From Armatimonadota bacterium (GTDB taxonomy: Bacteria > Armatimonadota > JADLDR01), in contig JADLDR010000141.1 of NCBI GenBank assembly GCA_020846535.1, positions 1 to 64,000 of the forward strand: a DNA stretch of 64,000 bases, read 5' to 3'. A program made the position numbers and the translations under genes. Position 1 is the stretch's first letter. Each line of letters begins with the position of its first letter. Below the pieces are notes generated by a model, which was given only the letters and a program-made list of their open reading frames with translations, was not told where the DNA came from and did not search any database. Positions 50,982-58,483 of this stretch are shown piece by piece.

Positions 50982-51935
50982 TCAATGCCATTCCATCCGC
51001 AGGATGCGGTGGTTTTTCGTATCCGCGACATAAACATTGTTGTGGTCATCGACCGCGATCCCTGCGGGCGCTTTGAGTTCGCCGAGCTTGGGGCCGAGAT
51101 GCCCGATGGAGCAGACCGGGCGGCCCTCCGGCACGAAGACCTGAAGGCGGTTGTTCGCCGATTCCACCACATAGATATCGCCCCGGCGGTCCACGGCCAG
51201 GTCCTGCGGCTCCCCGAGCTGGCCGTCCTCGCTGCCCCAGCCGCCGAAGCTGGAGACGCACCGGCAGCTCCGGTCGAAAACGGCGATCCGGTGGGAGAAG
51301 GTGTCCGCCACATAGAACTTGCCCGCACCGTTCGCGGCAACCCCCTGGGGCTTGGTCAAGCGCCCCGTTTCGGAGCGTGTGCCGTCGATAGTGTCCACGC
51401 AGTAGCCGTCCGGCGAAAAGCGATGGACCCGGCTGTTTCCGGTGTCGGCCACGAAAATGCAACCTTCCGGCGAGACGGCGATCCCTGTCGGTGAATTGAA
51501 TTCCCCCCTGCCGGAGCCGTGCTTCCCGATGACGCTGATGAAGCGGCCATCCGGGGTCAGTTTCTGGATGCGGTGGTTACCCTGCTCGATCACGTATATG
51601 AAATACTCCGCATCCACCGCCACTCCCTGGGGATTGAGGAACTGGCAGTACCGGCTTCCCTTGCGCCCGAACACATAGACATCGCCCGCAGGGGTGATTT
51701 TCTGGATGCGGTGATTGTAGGAGTCGGCGACGTAAAGGTTCCCGGCTCTGTCGACCGCCAGCCCGAAAGGAGAGCAGAGCTGGCCCGCCCCGTCCCCCGG
51801 CTCCCCGATCACCTCGGCTACCACAAGCTGCCTGCCCGGAGGAACGCCTTCCGGAGCAGGGGCTATCTGCCGCACCTCTTCGGCGCGGGCGGGGGTTTCC
51901 TCCAGTTCCAGATAATTGAAGCGATTGACCGGCAT
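50982..51935 (-). CDS. NHL-repeat beta-propeller protein
   Basis: A 317-residue protein built of six NHL blades. Repeated pieces are FGLAVDRAGNLYVADSYNHRIQKI, QGVAVDAEYFIYVIEQGNHRIQKL, TGIAVSPEGCIFVADTGNSRVHRF, QGVAANGAGKFYVADTFSHRIAVF, QDLAVDRRGDIYVVESANNRLQVF and AGIAVDDHNNVYVADTKNHRILRM. No signal peptide is visible, so it is probably cytoplasmic. NHL propellers bind RNA, peptides or act as lyases or phosphatase-like scaffolds; the role here is not known. It lies between smc and the Ycf46-like gene on the same strand. Confidence 0.85.
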   Translation of the reverse strand: MPVNRFNYLELEETPARAEEVRQIAPAPEGVPPGRQLVVAEVIGEPGDGAGQLCSPFGLAVDRAGNLYVADSYNHRIQKITPAGDVYVFGRKGSRYCQFLNPQGVAVDAEYFIYVIEQGNHRIQKLTPDGRFISVIGKHGSGRGEFNSPTGIAVSPEGCIFVADTGNSRVHRFSPDGYCVDTIDGTRSETGRLTKPQGVAANGAGKFYVADTFSHRIAVFDRSCRCVSSFGGWGSEDGQLGEPQDLAVDRRGDIYVVESANNRLQVFVPEGRPVCSIGHLGPKLGELKAPAGIAVDDHNNVYVADTKNHRILRMEWH

Positions 51936-52016
51936 TGAATCCTCTTGGGGCAGCCCACCGGGTCGCCCGCTGGCCCAACACTATGTCTTGCCGGGGGAGC
52001 AAACAAAAGGTTCGGC

Positions 52017-53624
52017 CTACGGCTGCGGTTCCACCGCAGGGGAAGGCTCCCGCACAGGCAGCAGAGCCTCAGACGCTTCCGGTGCCTCTTCCTGGCCGTC
52101 GCTTTCCGCTTTTTTAGTTTTGGCGCGGCGGGCGGTGGGTGGGGCGGAGGCGGGGCGGGCGCGGTCGGCGGCCCAGCGGCGCAGGGAATCGATTTTCTCC
52201 CGCATGGTCTGGGAAAGAGGGATCGACTGCTTCAGCGCCCCCAGAATATCGTCGGTGGTGAGATCGCGGCCCTGATCGAAGGCTTCGTAGAGGGCGGCGA
52301 TGATGGCCTGCTCGATTTCCGCCCCGCTGAAGCCGTCCGAGCCGCCCGCCAGTCGCTTGATGTCGAACTGGGCCGGATCACGCTTCCGCTTGCGGAGGTG
52401 AATTTCGAAGATCTCCCGCCGTTCCCGCTCGGAGGGCAGGTCCACGAAAAAGATATCGTCGAAGCGGCCCTTGCGGAGCATCTCCGGCGGGAGGATATTG
52501 ACCTCGTTGGCCGTGCTGACCACGAAGACCGGAGCGGTTTTCTCCTGAAGCCAGGTGATGAACGAGCCGAAGACCCGGGAGGTCGTTCCCCCGTCCGAGA
52601 AGGGCGAACTCTGCGTGCCTGCGAACCCTTTCTCGATTTCATCGATCCAGAGGATGCAGGGGGCGATGGATTCCGACATGGTGATGGCCCGGCGCATATT
52701 TTCTTCCGAAGACCCGACAATGCCGCTGAAGATTTTGCCCACATCGAGCCGGATGAGCGGCAGCTTCCAAACCGAGGCGATGGATTTGGCGGCAAGCGAT
52801 TTCCCGCACCCCTGCACCCCCAGAAGGAGAATGCCTTTCGGCTCGGGCAGCCCGAACTGGCGGGCCTTGTCAGTGAACGCCTGCACTCGCTTCTCCACCC
52901 ACTCCTTCAGAATCTCCAGCCCGCCCACATTGCTGATGTTCTCGATCCCCGGAAAATACTCCAGTATCCCCGATTTTCGGATGATCTGCTCCTTCTCCGT
53001 CAGGATGACCTCTACATCGAATTTCCGCTTCTCCACCAGGGATTTCGCGAAAACGTTTTCGGCCTCATTGGCGGTGAGGCCCTGGGCGGCCTTTAAAATC
53101 TGCTCCCGCATCTCCGGGGCCAGATCGATCTCGATCTGAGGGTTCTCCTTGACCGAGCGTACCACCCCGTCCAGCAGTTCCCCTAGCTCCTCGATGGTCG
53201 GCAGGTAGTAATCGATGACCGTGATATCCTTCTCCAGCTCCGCGGGCAGTTTCAGGATGGGGGAGAGGATGATCAGGGTTTTGTAGGTCGTCTTGAGCGC
53301 GGTCGTCAGGTCGCGCAGGCGGCGCACCACGACCGAATCGTTCAGGAAAGTATGGTAATCCTTGAGGATGAAGATGGCGGGTTCGGTGGACATCAGCACG
53401 AAATCCAGGGCGGAGATGGGGTCGCGGGTGGCCTGGTTGACGGCCACATTGCTCGCGCCCAGCATCCCCTGGGTGATCGTCCAGACGAACACCTTTTTGC
53501 TCCGGTTCTGAGCGATCTCGCGGAGGGTGTCCTCCACCCGCTTTTCCTCCCAGGAGACGATATAGATGATCGGGTATCGCGCCCGGATCAATGTTTCGAG
53601 TTCTTGGTCTACCGGTGAAGCCAA
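52017..53624 (-). CDS. Ycf46-like AAA ATPase
   Basis: A 535-residue AAA protein. The N-terminal half is a helical region ([44 protein letters not shown]). The AAA module follows with Walker A GVQGCGKS (near 270), Walker [11 protein letters not shown] (near 330), Sensor motifs and the second-region [20 protein letters not shown]. These features match plastid Ycf46 and its bacterial relatives, whose function is not established. The last 70 residues are a low-complexity Pro/Ala/Glu tail. It has its own promoter (53675-53703), a TTG start with an AAGGAG site, and is transcribed away from the HTH/GspE-like pair. Confidence 0.9.
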   Translation of the reverse strand: MASPVDQELETLIRARYPIIYIVSWEEKRVEDTLREIAQNRSKKVFVWTITQGMLGASNVAVNQATRDPISALDFVLMSTEPAIFILKDYHTFLNDSVVVRRLRDLTTALKTTYKTLIILSPILKLPAELEKDITVIDYYLPTIEELGELLDGVVRSVKENPQIEIDLAPEMREQILKAAQGLTANEAENVFAKSLVEKRKFDVEVILTEKEQIIRKSGILEYFPGIENISNVGGLEILKEWVEKRVQAFTDKARQFGLPEPKGILLLGVQGCGKSLAAKSIASVWKLPLIRLDVGKIFSGIVGSSEENMRRAITMSESIAPCILWIDEIEKGFAGTQSSPFSDGGTTSRVFGSFITWLQEKTAPVFVVSTANEVNILPPEMLRKGRFDDIFFVDLPSERERREIFEIHLRKRKRDPAQFDIKRLAGGSDGFSGAEIEQAIIAALYEAFDQGRDLTTDDILGALKQSIPLSQTMREKIDSLRRWAADRARPASAPPTARRAKTKKAESDGQEEAPEASEALLPVREPSPAVEPQP

Positions 53625-53674
53625 TCCGCTGCTCCTTGATCGACGGAAGAAGGCGGCCTATTGCCAGCAATCCT

Positions 53675-53703
53675 ATTATAAATAAAAACGTAGGTTTTCG
53701 CAA
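53675..53703 (-). promoter_or_regulatory. Promoter of the Ycf46-like gene
   Basis: TTGCGA (53698-53703), a 17-nt spacer and TATAAT (53675-53680) on the minus strand, about 50 bases upstream of the TTG start at 53624. Confidence 0.7.
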
Positions 53704-53763
53704 GAGATAATTTCGGCCTGCCGGGAGGCGGAAAATTGCGCTCCCAAAATGCTGCTTGCCCTC

Positions 53764-53792
53764 TTGACACAAAGAGGAGACCGGCCTATAAT
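53764..53792 (+). promoter_or_regulatory. Consensus promoter of the HTH/GspE-like operon
   Basis: Perfect TTGACA (53764-53769), a 17-nt spacer and perfect TATAAT (53787-53792). It is the strongest-looking promoter in the window and lies about 60 nt upstream of the start at 53852. Confidence 0.85.
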
Positions 53793-53851
53793 ATTATCAT
53801 AAAATATTTTTAAACTCAATGATAATCAATAATAAAAAGGAGGTGCGGATT

Positions 53852-54175
53852 TTGCCCAAAGAAAAGGAAACGAACGATCCTCTTTCGCAATATTCCGGAG
53901 GGGAGGACGGGCCGGATGACGTGCTGGATCTGGAGGAGGCGGTGGCCTTCCTGAAGACAACCAAGCCGACGATGTACCGGTGGGTCGGGATGGGAGGCCT
54001 GAAAGGATTCAAGGTAGGACGCCAGTGGCGCTTCTACCGCAGCGACCTCCGGAAGTTCCTGGAGTACGAAGACCCGACCGCAGCCGGGATCGATCTGGAG
54101 GCGGTCGCCTCCGCTGTCCGGGATCTGGACGAGCGGATCCGGAAGGCGAAGGCATCGCACAGCAAAGGAGATTGA
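53852..54175 (+). CDS. Excisionase/MerR-type helix-turn-helix protein
   Basis: A 107-residue protein. A winged HTH of the excisionase family occupies residues 20-75: DVLDLEEAVAFLKTTKPTMY, RWVGMGGLKGFKVGRQWRFYRSDLRKFLE. This is the layout of small DNA-binding proteins that place the recognition helix at the second half and a wing ending in FYRSDL. An acidic N-terminus and a charged C-terminal helix follow. The TTG at 53852 is chosen for an ideal AAGGAGGTG site. It is separated from the GspE-like ATPase by one base, so the two are one operon behind a consensus promoter. It might be a regulator of that operon; there is no prophage around it. Confidence 0.8.
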   Translation: MPKEKETNDPLSQYSGGEDGPDDVLDLEEAVAFLKTTKPTMYRWVGMGGLKGFKVGRQWRFYRSDLRKFLEYEDPTAAGIDLEAVASAVRDLDERIRKAKASHSKGD

Positions 54176-54176
54176 G

Positions 54177-55397
54177 ATGAGCCTGCAAGAACAAGCCGGG
54201 CAGGAAAACGTGTTAAAAGCCGAGGAATCGGCCCTGGTCGAACTGAGCCGGAAGATTGTCGAGGCGGCCATCGCGGAAGGGGCCTCCGACATCCACATCG
54301 ACCCCGGCCTCGAAAAAACGAGGGTCCGCTTCCGCAACGACGGCGTGATGAGCGATATCCTCTCTCTGCCGAAAAACGTTCACGCCCCTCTGGTGACGCG
54401 CTTCAAGATGATGGCCGAACTCGACACCTCCAGCCAGACCGGCATCCAGTTCGGGAGGCTGCCAGCCCGCGAGGAGGGCAGAGATTACGAACTGAAGGTC
54501 ACCACCCTACCCACCCTGGACGGCGAGAAAGTGACCTTCCGCATCCTGACCTCAGGCGGGCTGGCCCGAATCGATCAGATGGGCTACCGGGACGCCGACA
54601 GGGCGCGGATCGAGAAATGTATGGGAAGCCCGTGCGGGCTGATCGTCTACAGCGGCCCGACCGGAAGCGGGAAGACGACCGGCATGTACGCCGCCCTCCT
54701 GGAACTGATCAAACCAAGCTACGCCGTTATGACCGTGGAGGATCCGGTGGAATTTCGCTTTCCCGGGGCGGCGCAGGTGAGCGTCAACCGGAAGGCCGGG
54801 ATTCTCTTCCCGGACGCCCTGAACGGCGTCTGGCGCTCCGACCCCGATATCGTGCTGGTGGGCGACCTGCCGGACCGGGAAACCGCCGAACAGTGCCTCA
54901 AGCTGGCGATCACCGGCCATCTGGTCATCACACAGATCCAGAGCGGGGATGCGGCCTTCGCCGTTCACCGCCTTCTGGACATCGGCCTCGACCCGTTCAC
55001 CCTCTCATCGGCCCTGCTGATGGTCTCTTCCCAGCGCCTGGTCAGGCGCATCTGCCCGAAATGCAAGGAAGAGGCCGCCTACAGCGCGGAGAGGCTGTCC
55101 CACTGGCGCGCCCTGGCCGAAGCGGGCGGCCTGTCCTGGCCCGAATCCCCTCGCTTTTTCAAGGGAAAGGGATGCGACCGCTGTCGTGGAACCGGATACT
55201 TCCGCCGGATGGGCGTCTACGAGATTATGGCGATGGATCAGGAACTCGCCAGCCTGGTCAGCAATCGAACCAGCGACAAAGAGCTTCAGGAAGCCGCCGT
55301 CCGCAAGGGCATGACCACCATGCTGGCCGATGGCATCATCAAAGCCCTGGACGGCCAGACAACGGTTGAGGAGGTTACGCGGGTGCTGGGGATTTAG
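54177..55397 (+). CDS. GspE/PilB-like ATPase with altered catalytic motifs
   Basis: A 406-residue protein of the type II secretion/type IV pilus ATPase family that lacks most of the N1 domain. Present: N2-like SDIHIDPGLEKTRVRFR, Walker A GPTGSGKTTGMY (about 161-172), Asp box VMTVEDPVEF and tetracysteine zinc site (CPKCKE near 292, CDRCRG near 332). Altered: Walker B reads DPDIVLVGDLPDRETAE, with Asp where Glu is usual, and the His box reads GHLVITQIQSGDAA, losing the HTN His. It probably binds nucleotide but may hydrolyse poorly. No pilin, GspF or secretin genes are near. It is coupled to an HTH gene, which is atypical for a secretion ATPase. Confidence 0.85.
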   Translation: MSLQEQAGQENVLKAEESALVELSRKIVEAAIAEGASDIHIDPGLEKTRVRFRNDGVMSDILSLPKNVHAPLVTRFKMMAELDTSSQTGIQFGRLPAREEGRDYELKVTTLPTLDGEKVTFRILTSGGLARIDQMGYRDADRARIEKCMGSPCGLIVYSGPTGSGKTTGMYAALLELIKPSYAVMTVEDPVEFRFPGAAQVSVNRKAGILFPDALNGVWRSDPDIVLVGDLPDRETAEQCLKLAITGHLVITQIQSGDAAFAVHRLLDIGLDPFTLSSALLMVSSQRLVRRICPKCKEEAAYSAERLSHWRALAEAGGLSWPESPRFFKGKGCDRCRGTGYFRRMGVYEIMAMDQELASLVSNRTSDKELQEAAVRKGMTTMLADGIIKALDGQTTVEEVTRVLGI

Positions 55398-55668
55398 GAG
55401 AAAAGGGAAGACCACCCTGATGGAACGATGAAGCCGAAACATCAATGATGTGAGGTCCGGTCGTCATTCATAAAAAGCCGTGTGGAGCAACCCCCTCACG
55501 CGGCAACCGCCTGTATCAGCAGGGCAGGCACACTTCTCGCCCCGTTACGCGACATTCCTCTCTGCAAAAAATATTTCCGGTATCGAAAGGAGAAAACGGG
55601 CAAGCTGCGAAAGCGATAGGGCATCGAATCGGGCCGGCTCCTCGCGGACGGGCCGTTGCAGGTGATAA
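55398..55668 (+). other. Noncoding interval between GspE-like and Mug-like genes
   Basis: About 270 nt. I see a GAAAGGAG tract near 55585 not followed by a plausible start, and an AGGTG site just before the next gene at 55669. No gene, terminator or consensus promoter can be supported. Confidence 0.4.
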
Positions 55669-56274
55669 ATGTCGTTAAACACCCCTCTATTCCCATTATC
55701 CGGCTGCCCCTGGCTGTATCCTGACACAGCGGCTCGTGCCCTGGCTGCGGCTATGGTCGCTCCGCCTCCGGCGACGGCCTCCCCCATCCTCCCCGACCTC
55801 CTCGCCCCCGGCCTGCGCGTGGTCTTCTGCGGCATGGCCGCCGGGAGCCGGTCCGCTCTGCTGGGCCGATACTACGCCGGGCCGGGCAACAAGTTCTGGG
55901 CGGTCATTCAGAGGATCGGCCTGACCCCGTATCCGCTTCGGCCCGATCAGTTTCCCTTGCTCCCTTCTTGGGGCATCGGCCTGACCGATCTGGTCAAAAC
56001 CGCCTCCGGGCCTGACCGGGCGATCCGGCCTGCGGATCCGGATCGCGCGCTTCTTCAGGCGAAGATAACCCGGCACGCCCCCTTTATGCTGGCCTTCAAT
56101 GGCAAGAGAGCGGCCAAAGAGTTCCTGAGGCGGCCCGTAGATTACGGGATCCAGGAGGAGCGGATCGGGGAGACGCGGCTATGGGCGCTGCCGTCCACAT
56201 CGGGGGCCGCGAGCGGCTTCTGGGATGAAACGCATTGGCGGGACCTGGCGGCGTTTCTGGGAGTATCGCCATGA
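55669..56274 (+). CDS. Mug/TDG-like uracil-DNA glycosylase family protein
   Basis: A 201-residue protein of the uracil-DNA glycosylase superfamily. Motif A reads VVFCGMAAGSRSALLGRYYAGPGNKFWAVI where classical Mug has a GINPG segment, so the catalytic Asn is replaced by Ala. A similar Thr/Met-Ala-Ala-Gly form occurs in a branch of Mug-like proteins. Motif B-like ALPSTSGAASGFWDETHW replaces NPSG. WGIGLTDLVKTASG is well conserved. It should excise mismatched or damaged bases only if the branch has an alternative mechanism. An in-frame ATG at 55753 is an alternative start. It has an ATGA overlap with a broken regulator. Confidence 0.75.
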   Translation: MSLNTPLFPLSGCPWLYPDTAARALAAAMVAPPPATASPILPDLLAPGLRVVFCGMAAGSRSALLGRYYAGPGNKFWAVIQRIGLTPYPLRPDQFPLLPSWGIGLTDLVKTASGPDRAIRPADPDRALLQAKITRHAPFMLAFNGKRAAKEFLRRPVDYGIQEERIGETRLWALPSTSGAASGFWDETHWRDLAAFLGVSP

Positions 56275-56500
56275 ACAAACCCACCCAGGATCGGCTCCAT
56301 CAATCCGTGCGCCTGGTCAAAATCATCTGGCTCCTGGAATCCTGGCCCGGGACTGCGAGGTCACGGCCAAGACCATTTCCCTGGACATGCGGCTCCTGGA
56401 GGAACTGGAGGTCGCCTGCCGGCATGACGCCCAGAAGCACTCCTATGTGCCGGAGAGCCCGCCCCTCTTTCCCGCGCTCTCTTACCGACCGCATGGGGCG
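56271..56500 (+). pseudogene. Frameshifted DeoR/WYL-type HTH regulator remnant
   Basis: From the ATG at 56271 the frame reads MNKPTQDRLHQSVRLVKIIWLLES and then breaks. The continuation, LARDCEVTAKTISLDMRLLEEL and then ACRHDAQKHSYVPE, is in another frame from about 56345. Joined, they form the HTH_11-type winged helix seen at the start of WYL/DeoR regulators (helix 1, a gap of about five missing residues, recognition helix and wing). A deletion that is not a multiple of three best explains it. The downstream WYL domain is not recognisable. It shares an ATGA with the Mug-like gene, so it was once coupled to it. Confidence 0.65.
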
Positions 56501-56808
56501 AGAGAGCGACTTCATTCGCCGCCAGCGCAGGCTCCGGAGGCAGTGGCACGGGGCTCGGCCCGGCACCGGTCTTGGGGGCCTGGCCCAGAGTCGGAGTCAC
56601 CGGGGCGAGAGGGCCCACCGGGGGGCGGGCTTGAGGGGTGTGATCCGCCTGCCGGACGCCTGGGTGGGCTGTGGCGGGCGCACGGGCTGCGGCACGCAGC
56701 CCTGTTCGCTCTCCTCCAAAGAGGCTGACTGTGATACACATGAGGCAATCCGATGGGTCCCCCTGCTGCTTGCACTTGAATTTCAGCGCAAGCGAAATCT
56801 CTGTTTTC
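56501..56808 (+). other. Degraded or noncoding stretch after the regulator remnant
   Basis: About 300 nt. All frames are broken or of improbable composition, and no domain is recognisable. It may hold the decayed C-terminal half of the regulator. A promoter for the next operon begins at 56809. Confidence 0.4.
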
Positions 56809-56837
56809 TTGACATCCTCTCCCATTTATGCTAGACT
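56809..56837 (+). promoter_or_regulatory. Promoter of the sugar-catabolism operon
   Basis: TTGACA (56809-56814), a 17-nt spacer and TAGACT (56832-56837). A GAGGAGG site and the TTG start at 56870 follow within about 33 nt. Confidence 0.75.
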
Positions 56838-56869
56838 TAAGGCACTTCACGCAACCCGAGGAGGCATGA

Positions 56870-57496
56870 TTGAGCGATCCCCGTTCCGAATTGATCGAGA
56901 TTTGCCGCCTGGTCTATGGCCGGAGGCTGACCGACAGCGCCGGTGGCAATATGAGCGTCCGCAGCGACGGCCTGGTCTACATGACCCCACGCTACAGCGG
57001 CAGCAAGCGGCGCTGGCAGTTGAAGCCGGAGGAATTTATCGTAACCACCGAGGCCGGGGAGGTGCAGGAAGGGGAAGGGGAGCTGTCGCGGGAATCCAAA
57101 ATGCACCTGGCTATCTACCGCGCTTTTCCGGAGGCCGGCGCGGTCGTCCACGCCCACCCCTTCCATGTGATGGTCTTTGCCAGCGCGGAGCGCCCCATCC
57201 CCCCCACCAGCGAACAGACCGATAAGTTCGGGGAGATCGAATTGACGGATCAGGTGAAAGCCCACTCCCAGGCCCTGGCCGATGCAGTGGTCGTCGCCCT
57301 GGACAGGAAAAGGGAGAATCTCGCCAAAAACGCCATCGCCTGCCTGATTCCCAGGCATGGCATCGTGTGCGTCGGACGCGACCTTTCCGACGCCTATGAC
57401 TGCCTGGAGCGGATCGAGGGGAGCGCCCATATCCTCATCGCCCGCGCGGCCCTGGAATGCCTTGATTATCACCGTCACCCCGAACACCGGGATTGA
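56870..57496 (+). CDS. Class II aldolase/adducin family protein (FucA-like)
   Basis: A 208-residue zinc-dependent aldolase-like enzyme. Visible are RLTDSAGGNMSVR near the start, KPEEFIVTT, the catalytic Glu region (GEGELSRESKMHLAIY), the zinc His pair VVHAHPFHVM (about H95, H97) and a third His in PRHGIVCVG (about H163). The family includes L-fuculose-1-phosphate aldolase and ribulose-5-phosphate 4-epimerase. Length and the Glu position favour an aldolase. It starts at TTG 56870 behind GAGGAGG and overlaps the kinase gene by 35 nt. It likely cleaves a phosphorylated sugar to a triose and an aldehyde. Confidence 0.85.
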   Translation: MSDPRSELIEICRLVYGRRLTDSAGGNMSVRSDGLVYMTPRYSGSKRRWQLKPEEFIVTTEAGEVQEGEGELSRESKMHLAIYRAFPEAGAVVHAHPFHVMVFASAERPIPPTSEQTDKFGEIELTDQVKAHSQALADAVVVALDRKRENLAKNAIACLIPRHGIVCVGRDLSDAYDCLERIEGSAHILIARAALECLDYHRHPEHRD

Positions 57497-58412
57497 CCGC
57501 GTCCTCTTCGTGAGCGGCTTCGAGTGGGGCCGGCGCGTTCCCGTGGAGCGCGCCGCGGTGGCGATGGGCGGAAAGGCCACCGATGTCTCGATGATCCTGC
57601 GCTCTCTGGGCGTCCCTACCCTGGCCCTGGGCTTCGCCGCCGGAGACGCGGCCCGACTCATGGACAAGATGCTCCGCCAGGCCGGAGCCAAAACCGACTG
57701 GACGTACGTTTCCGGCGAAACGCGCGTCAACCATGTTCTGGTGGACACCGCCTCCCACCGCCAGAGTACGCTGGTCACCGACTCGCTCTACCTGGACGAC
57801 CCCGAGGCCGCCGTCGGCGATCTGAAGGCCAAGCTCCTGGCCGCCGCTCCGGGGAATGTCGCGGTCCTGGCTGGAAGTCTCCCGAAAGGCTGCCCTCCCG
57901 GCCTCTACGCCGACCTCGTGGCCTCCGCCAACCGGGCCGGTGCCATCACCCTTCTCGACTGCATCGCCGCTCCTCTGCGCTGCGGCCTCTCCGCCCGTCC
58001 CTTTCTCATCAAACCCAACCTCCACGAATTTCAGGAGCTGGTCGGAAAGCCCGTCTCCTCAGAAGCCGATATCCTCCGCGAAGCTTCCGCCCTCCTGCGC
58101 GGCGGTCCCCGGCATGTCGTCGTCTCCCTCGGAGACATGGGAGCGCTGGCTGTTTCGGAATCGGAATCTTGCCGGGTGCGGCCCCTTTCCGTGGAGGTGG
58201 TGAACGCCGCAGGCGCAGGCGATGGTATGGTCGCCGGGCTGGCGATGGCCTTCTCCGAGGGCCGTCCTTTGGCGGAAGGCTTGCGGCTGGCGACCGCCAT
58301 CGCCACCGCCGTTCTGATTACCCCCGGCACCGCCGAATGCTACCGCGAGGATGTGGAACGCTTTCTGCCGCAGGTGGTGGTGGAGAGGATAAAAAAAGAA
58401 TGCGTACAATAA
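57462..58412 (+). CDS. PfkB-family sugar kinase (1-phosphofructokinase/tagatose-6-phosphate kinase type)
   Basis: A 316-residue ribokinase-superfamily kinase. It opens with IITVTPNTGIDRVLFV, the usual 1-phosphofructokinase-type start, and has GGKATDVSMILRSLG, an LAGSLPKGCPPGLY loop, KPNLHEFQELVG and the ATP/anion-hole motif NAAGAGDGMVAGLA. These support phosphorylation of a sugar phosphate to a bisphosphate. The TTG start at 57462 lies 35 nt inside the aldolase gene. The kinase-aldolase pair suggests bisphosphate formation then cleavage, as with tagatose or fructose phosphates, but the precise sugar is not given by the sequence. Confidence 0.85.
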   Translation: MIITVTPNTGIDRVLFVSGFEWGRRVPVERAAVAMGGKATDVSMILRSLGVPTLALGFAAGDAARLMDKMLRQAGAKTDWTYVSGETRVNHVLVDTASHRQSTLVTDSLYLDDPEAAVGDLKAKLLAAAPGNVAVLAGSLPKGCPPGLYADLVASANRAGAITLLDCIAAPLRCGLSARPFLIKPNLHEFQELVGKPVSSEADILREASALLRGGPRHVVVSLGDMGALAVSESESCRVRPLSVEVVNAAGAGDGMVAGLAMAFSEGRPLAEGLRLATAIATAVLITPGTAECYREDVERFLPQVVVERIKKECVQ

Positions 58413-58483
58413 AAAACCTGAAACTTATACAACTCTTTATACTCATTTATGTCGCCTATACGCCCGCGAAAGGAGAATCTGCC

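Noticed and set aside
53852-54175. A prophage or integrative element excisionase
   Set aside because: The HTH looks like excisionase, but no integrase, attachment repeats or phage genes are near, and it is coupled to a GspE-like ATPase.
57524-58483. A 1518-codon version of the GH2 gene starting at 57524
   Set aside because: The first 320 codons only translate the PfkB kinase region out of frame. The ATG at 58484 has a ribosome-binding site and the protein becomes normal from there.
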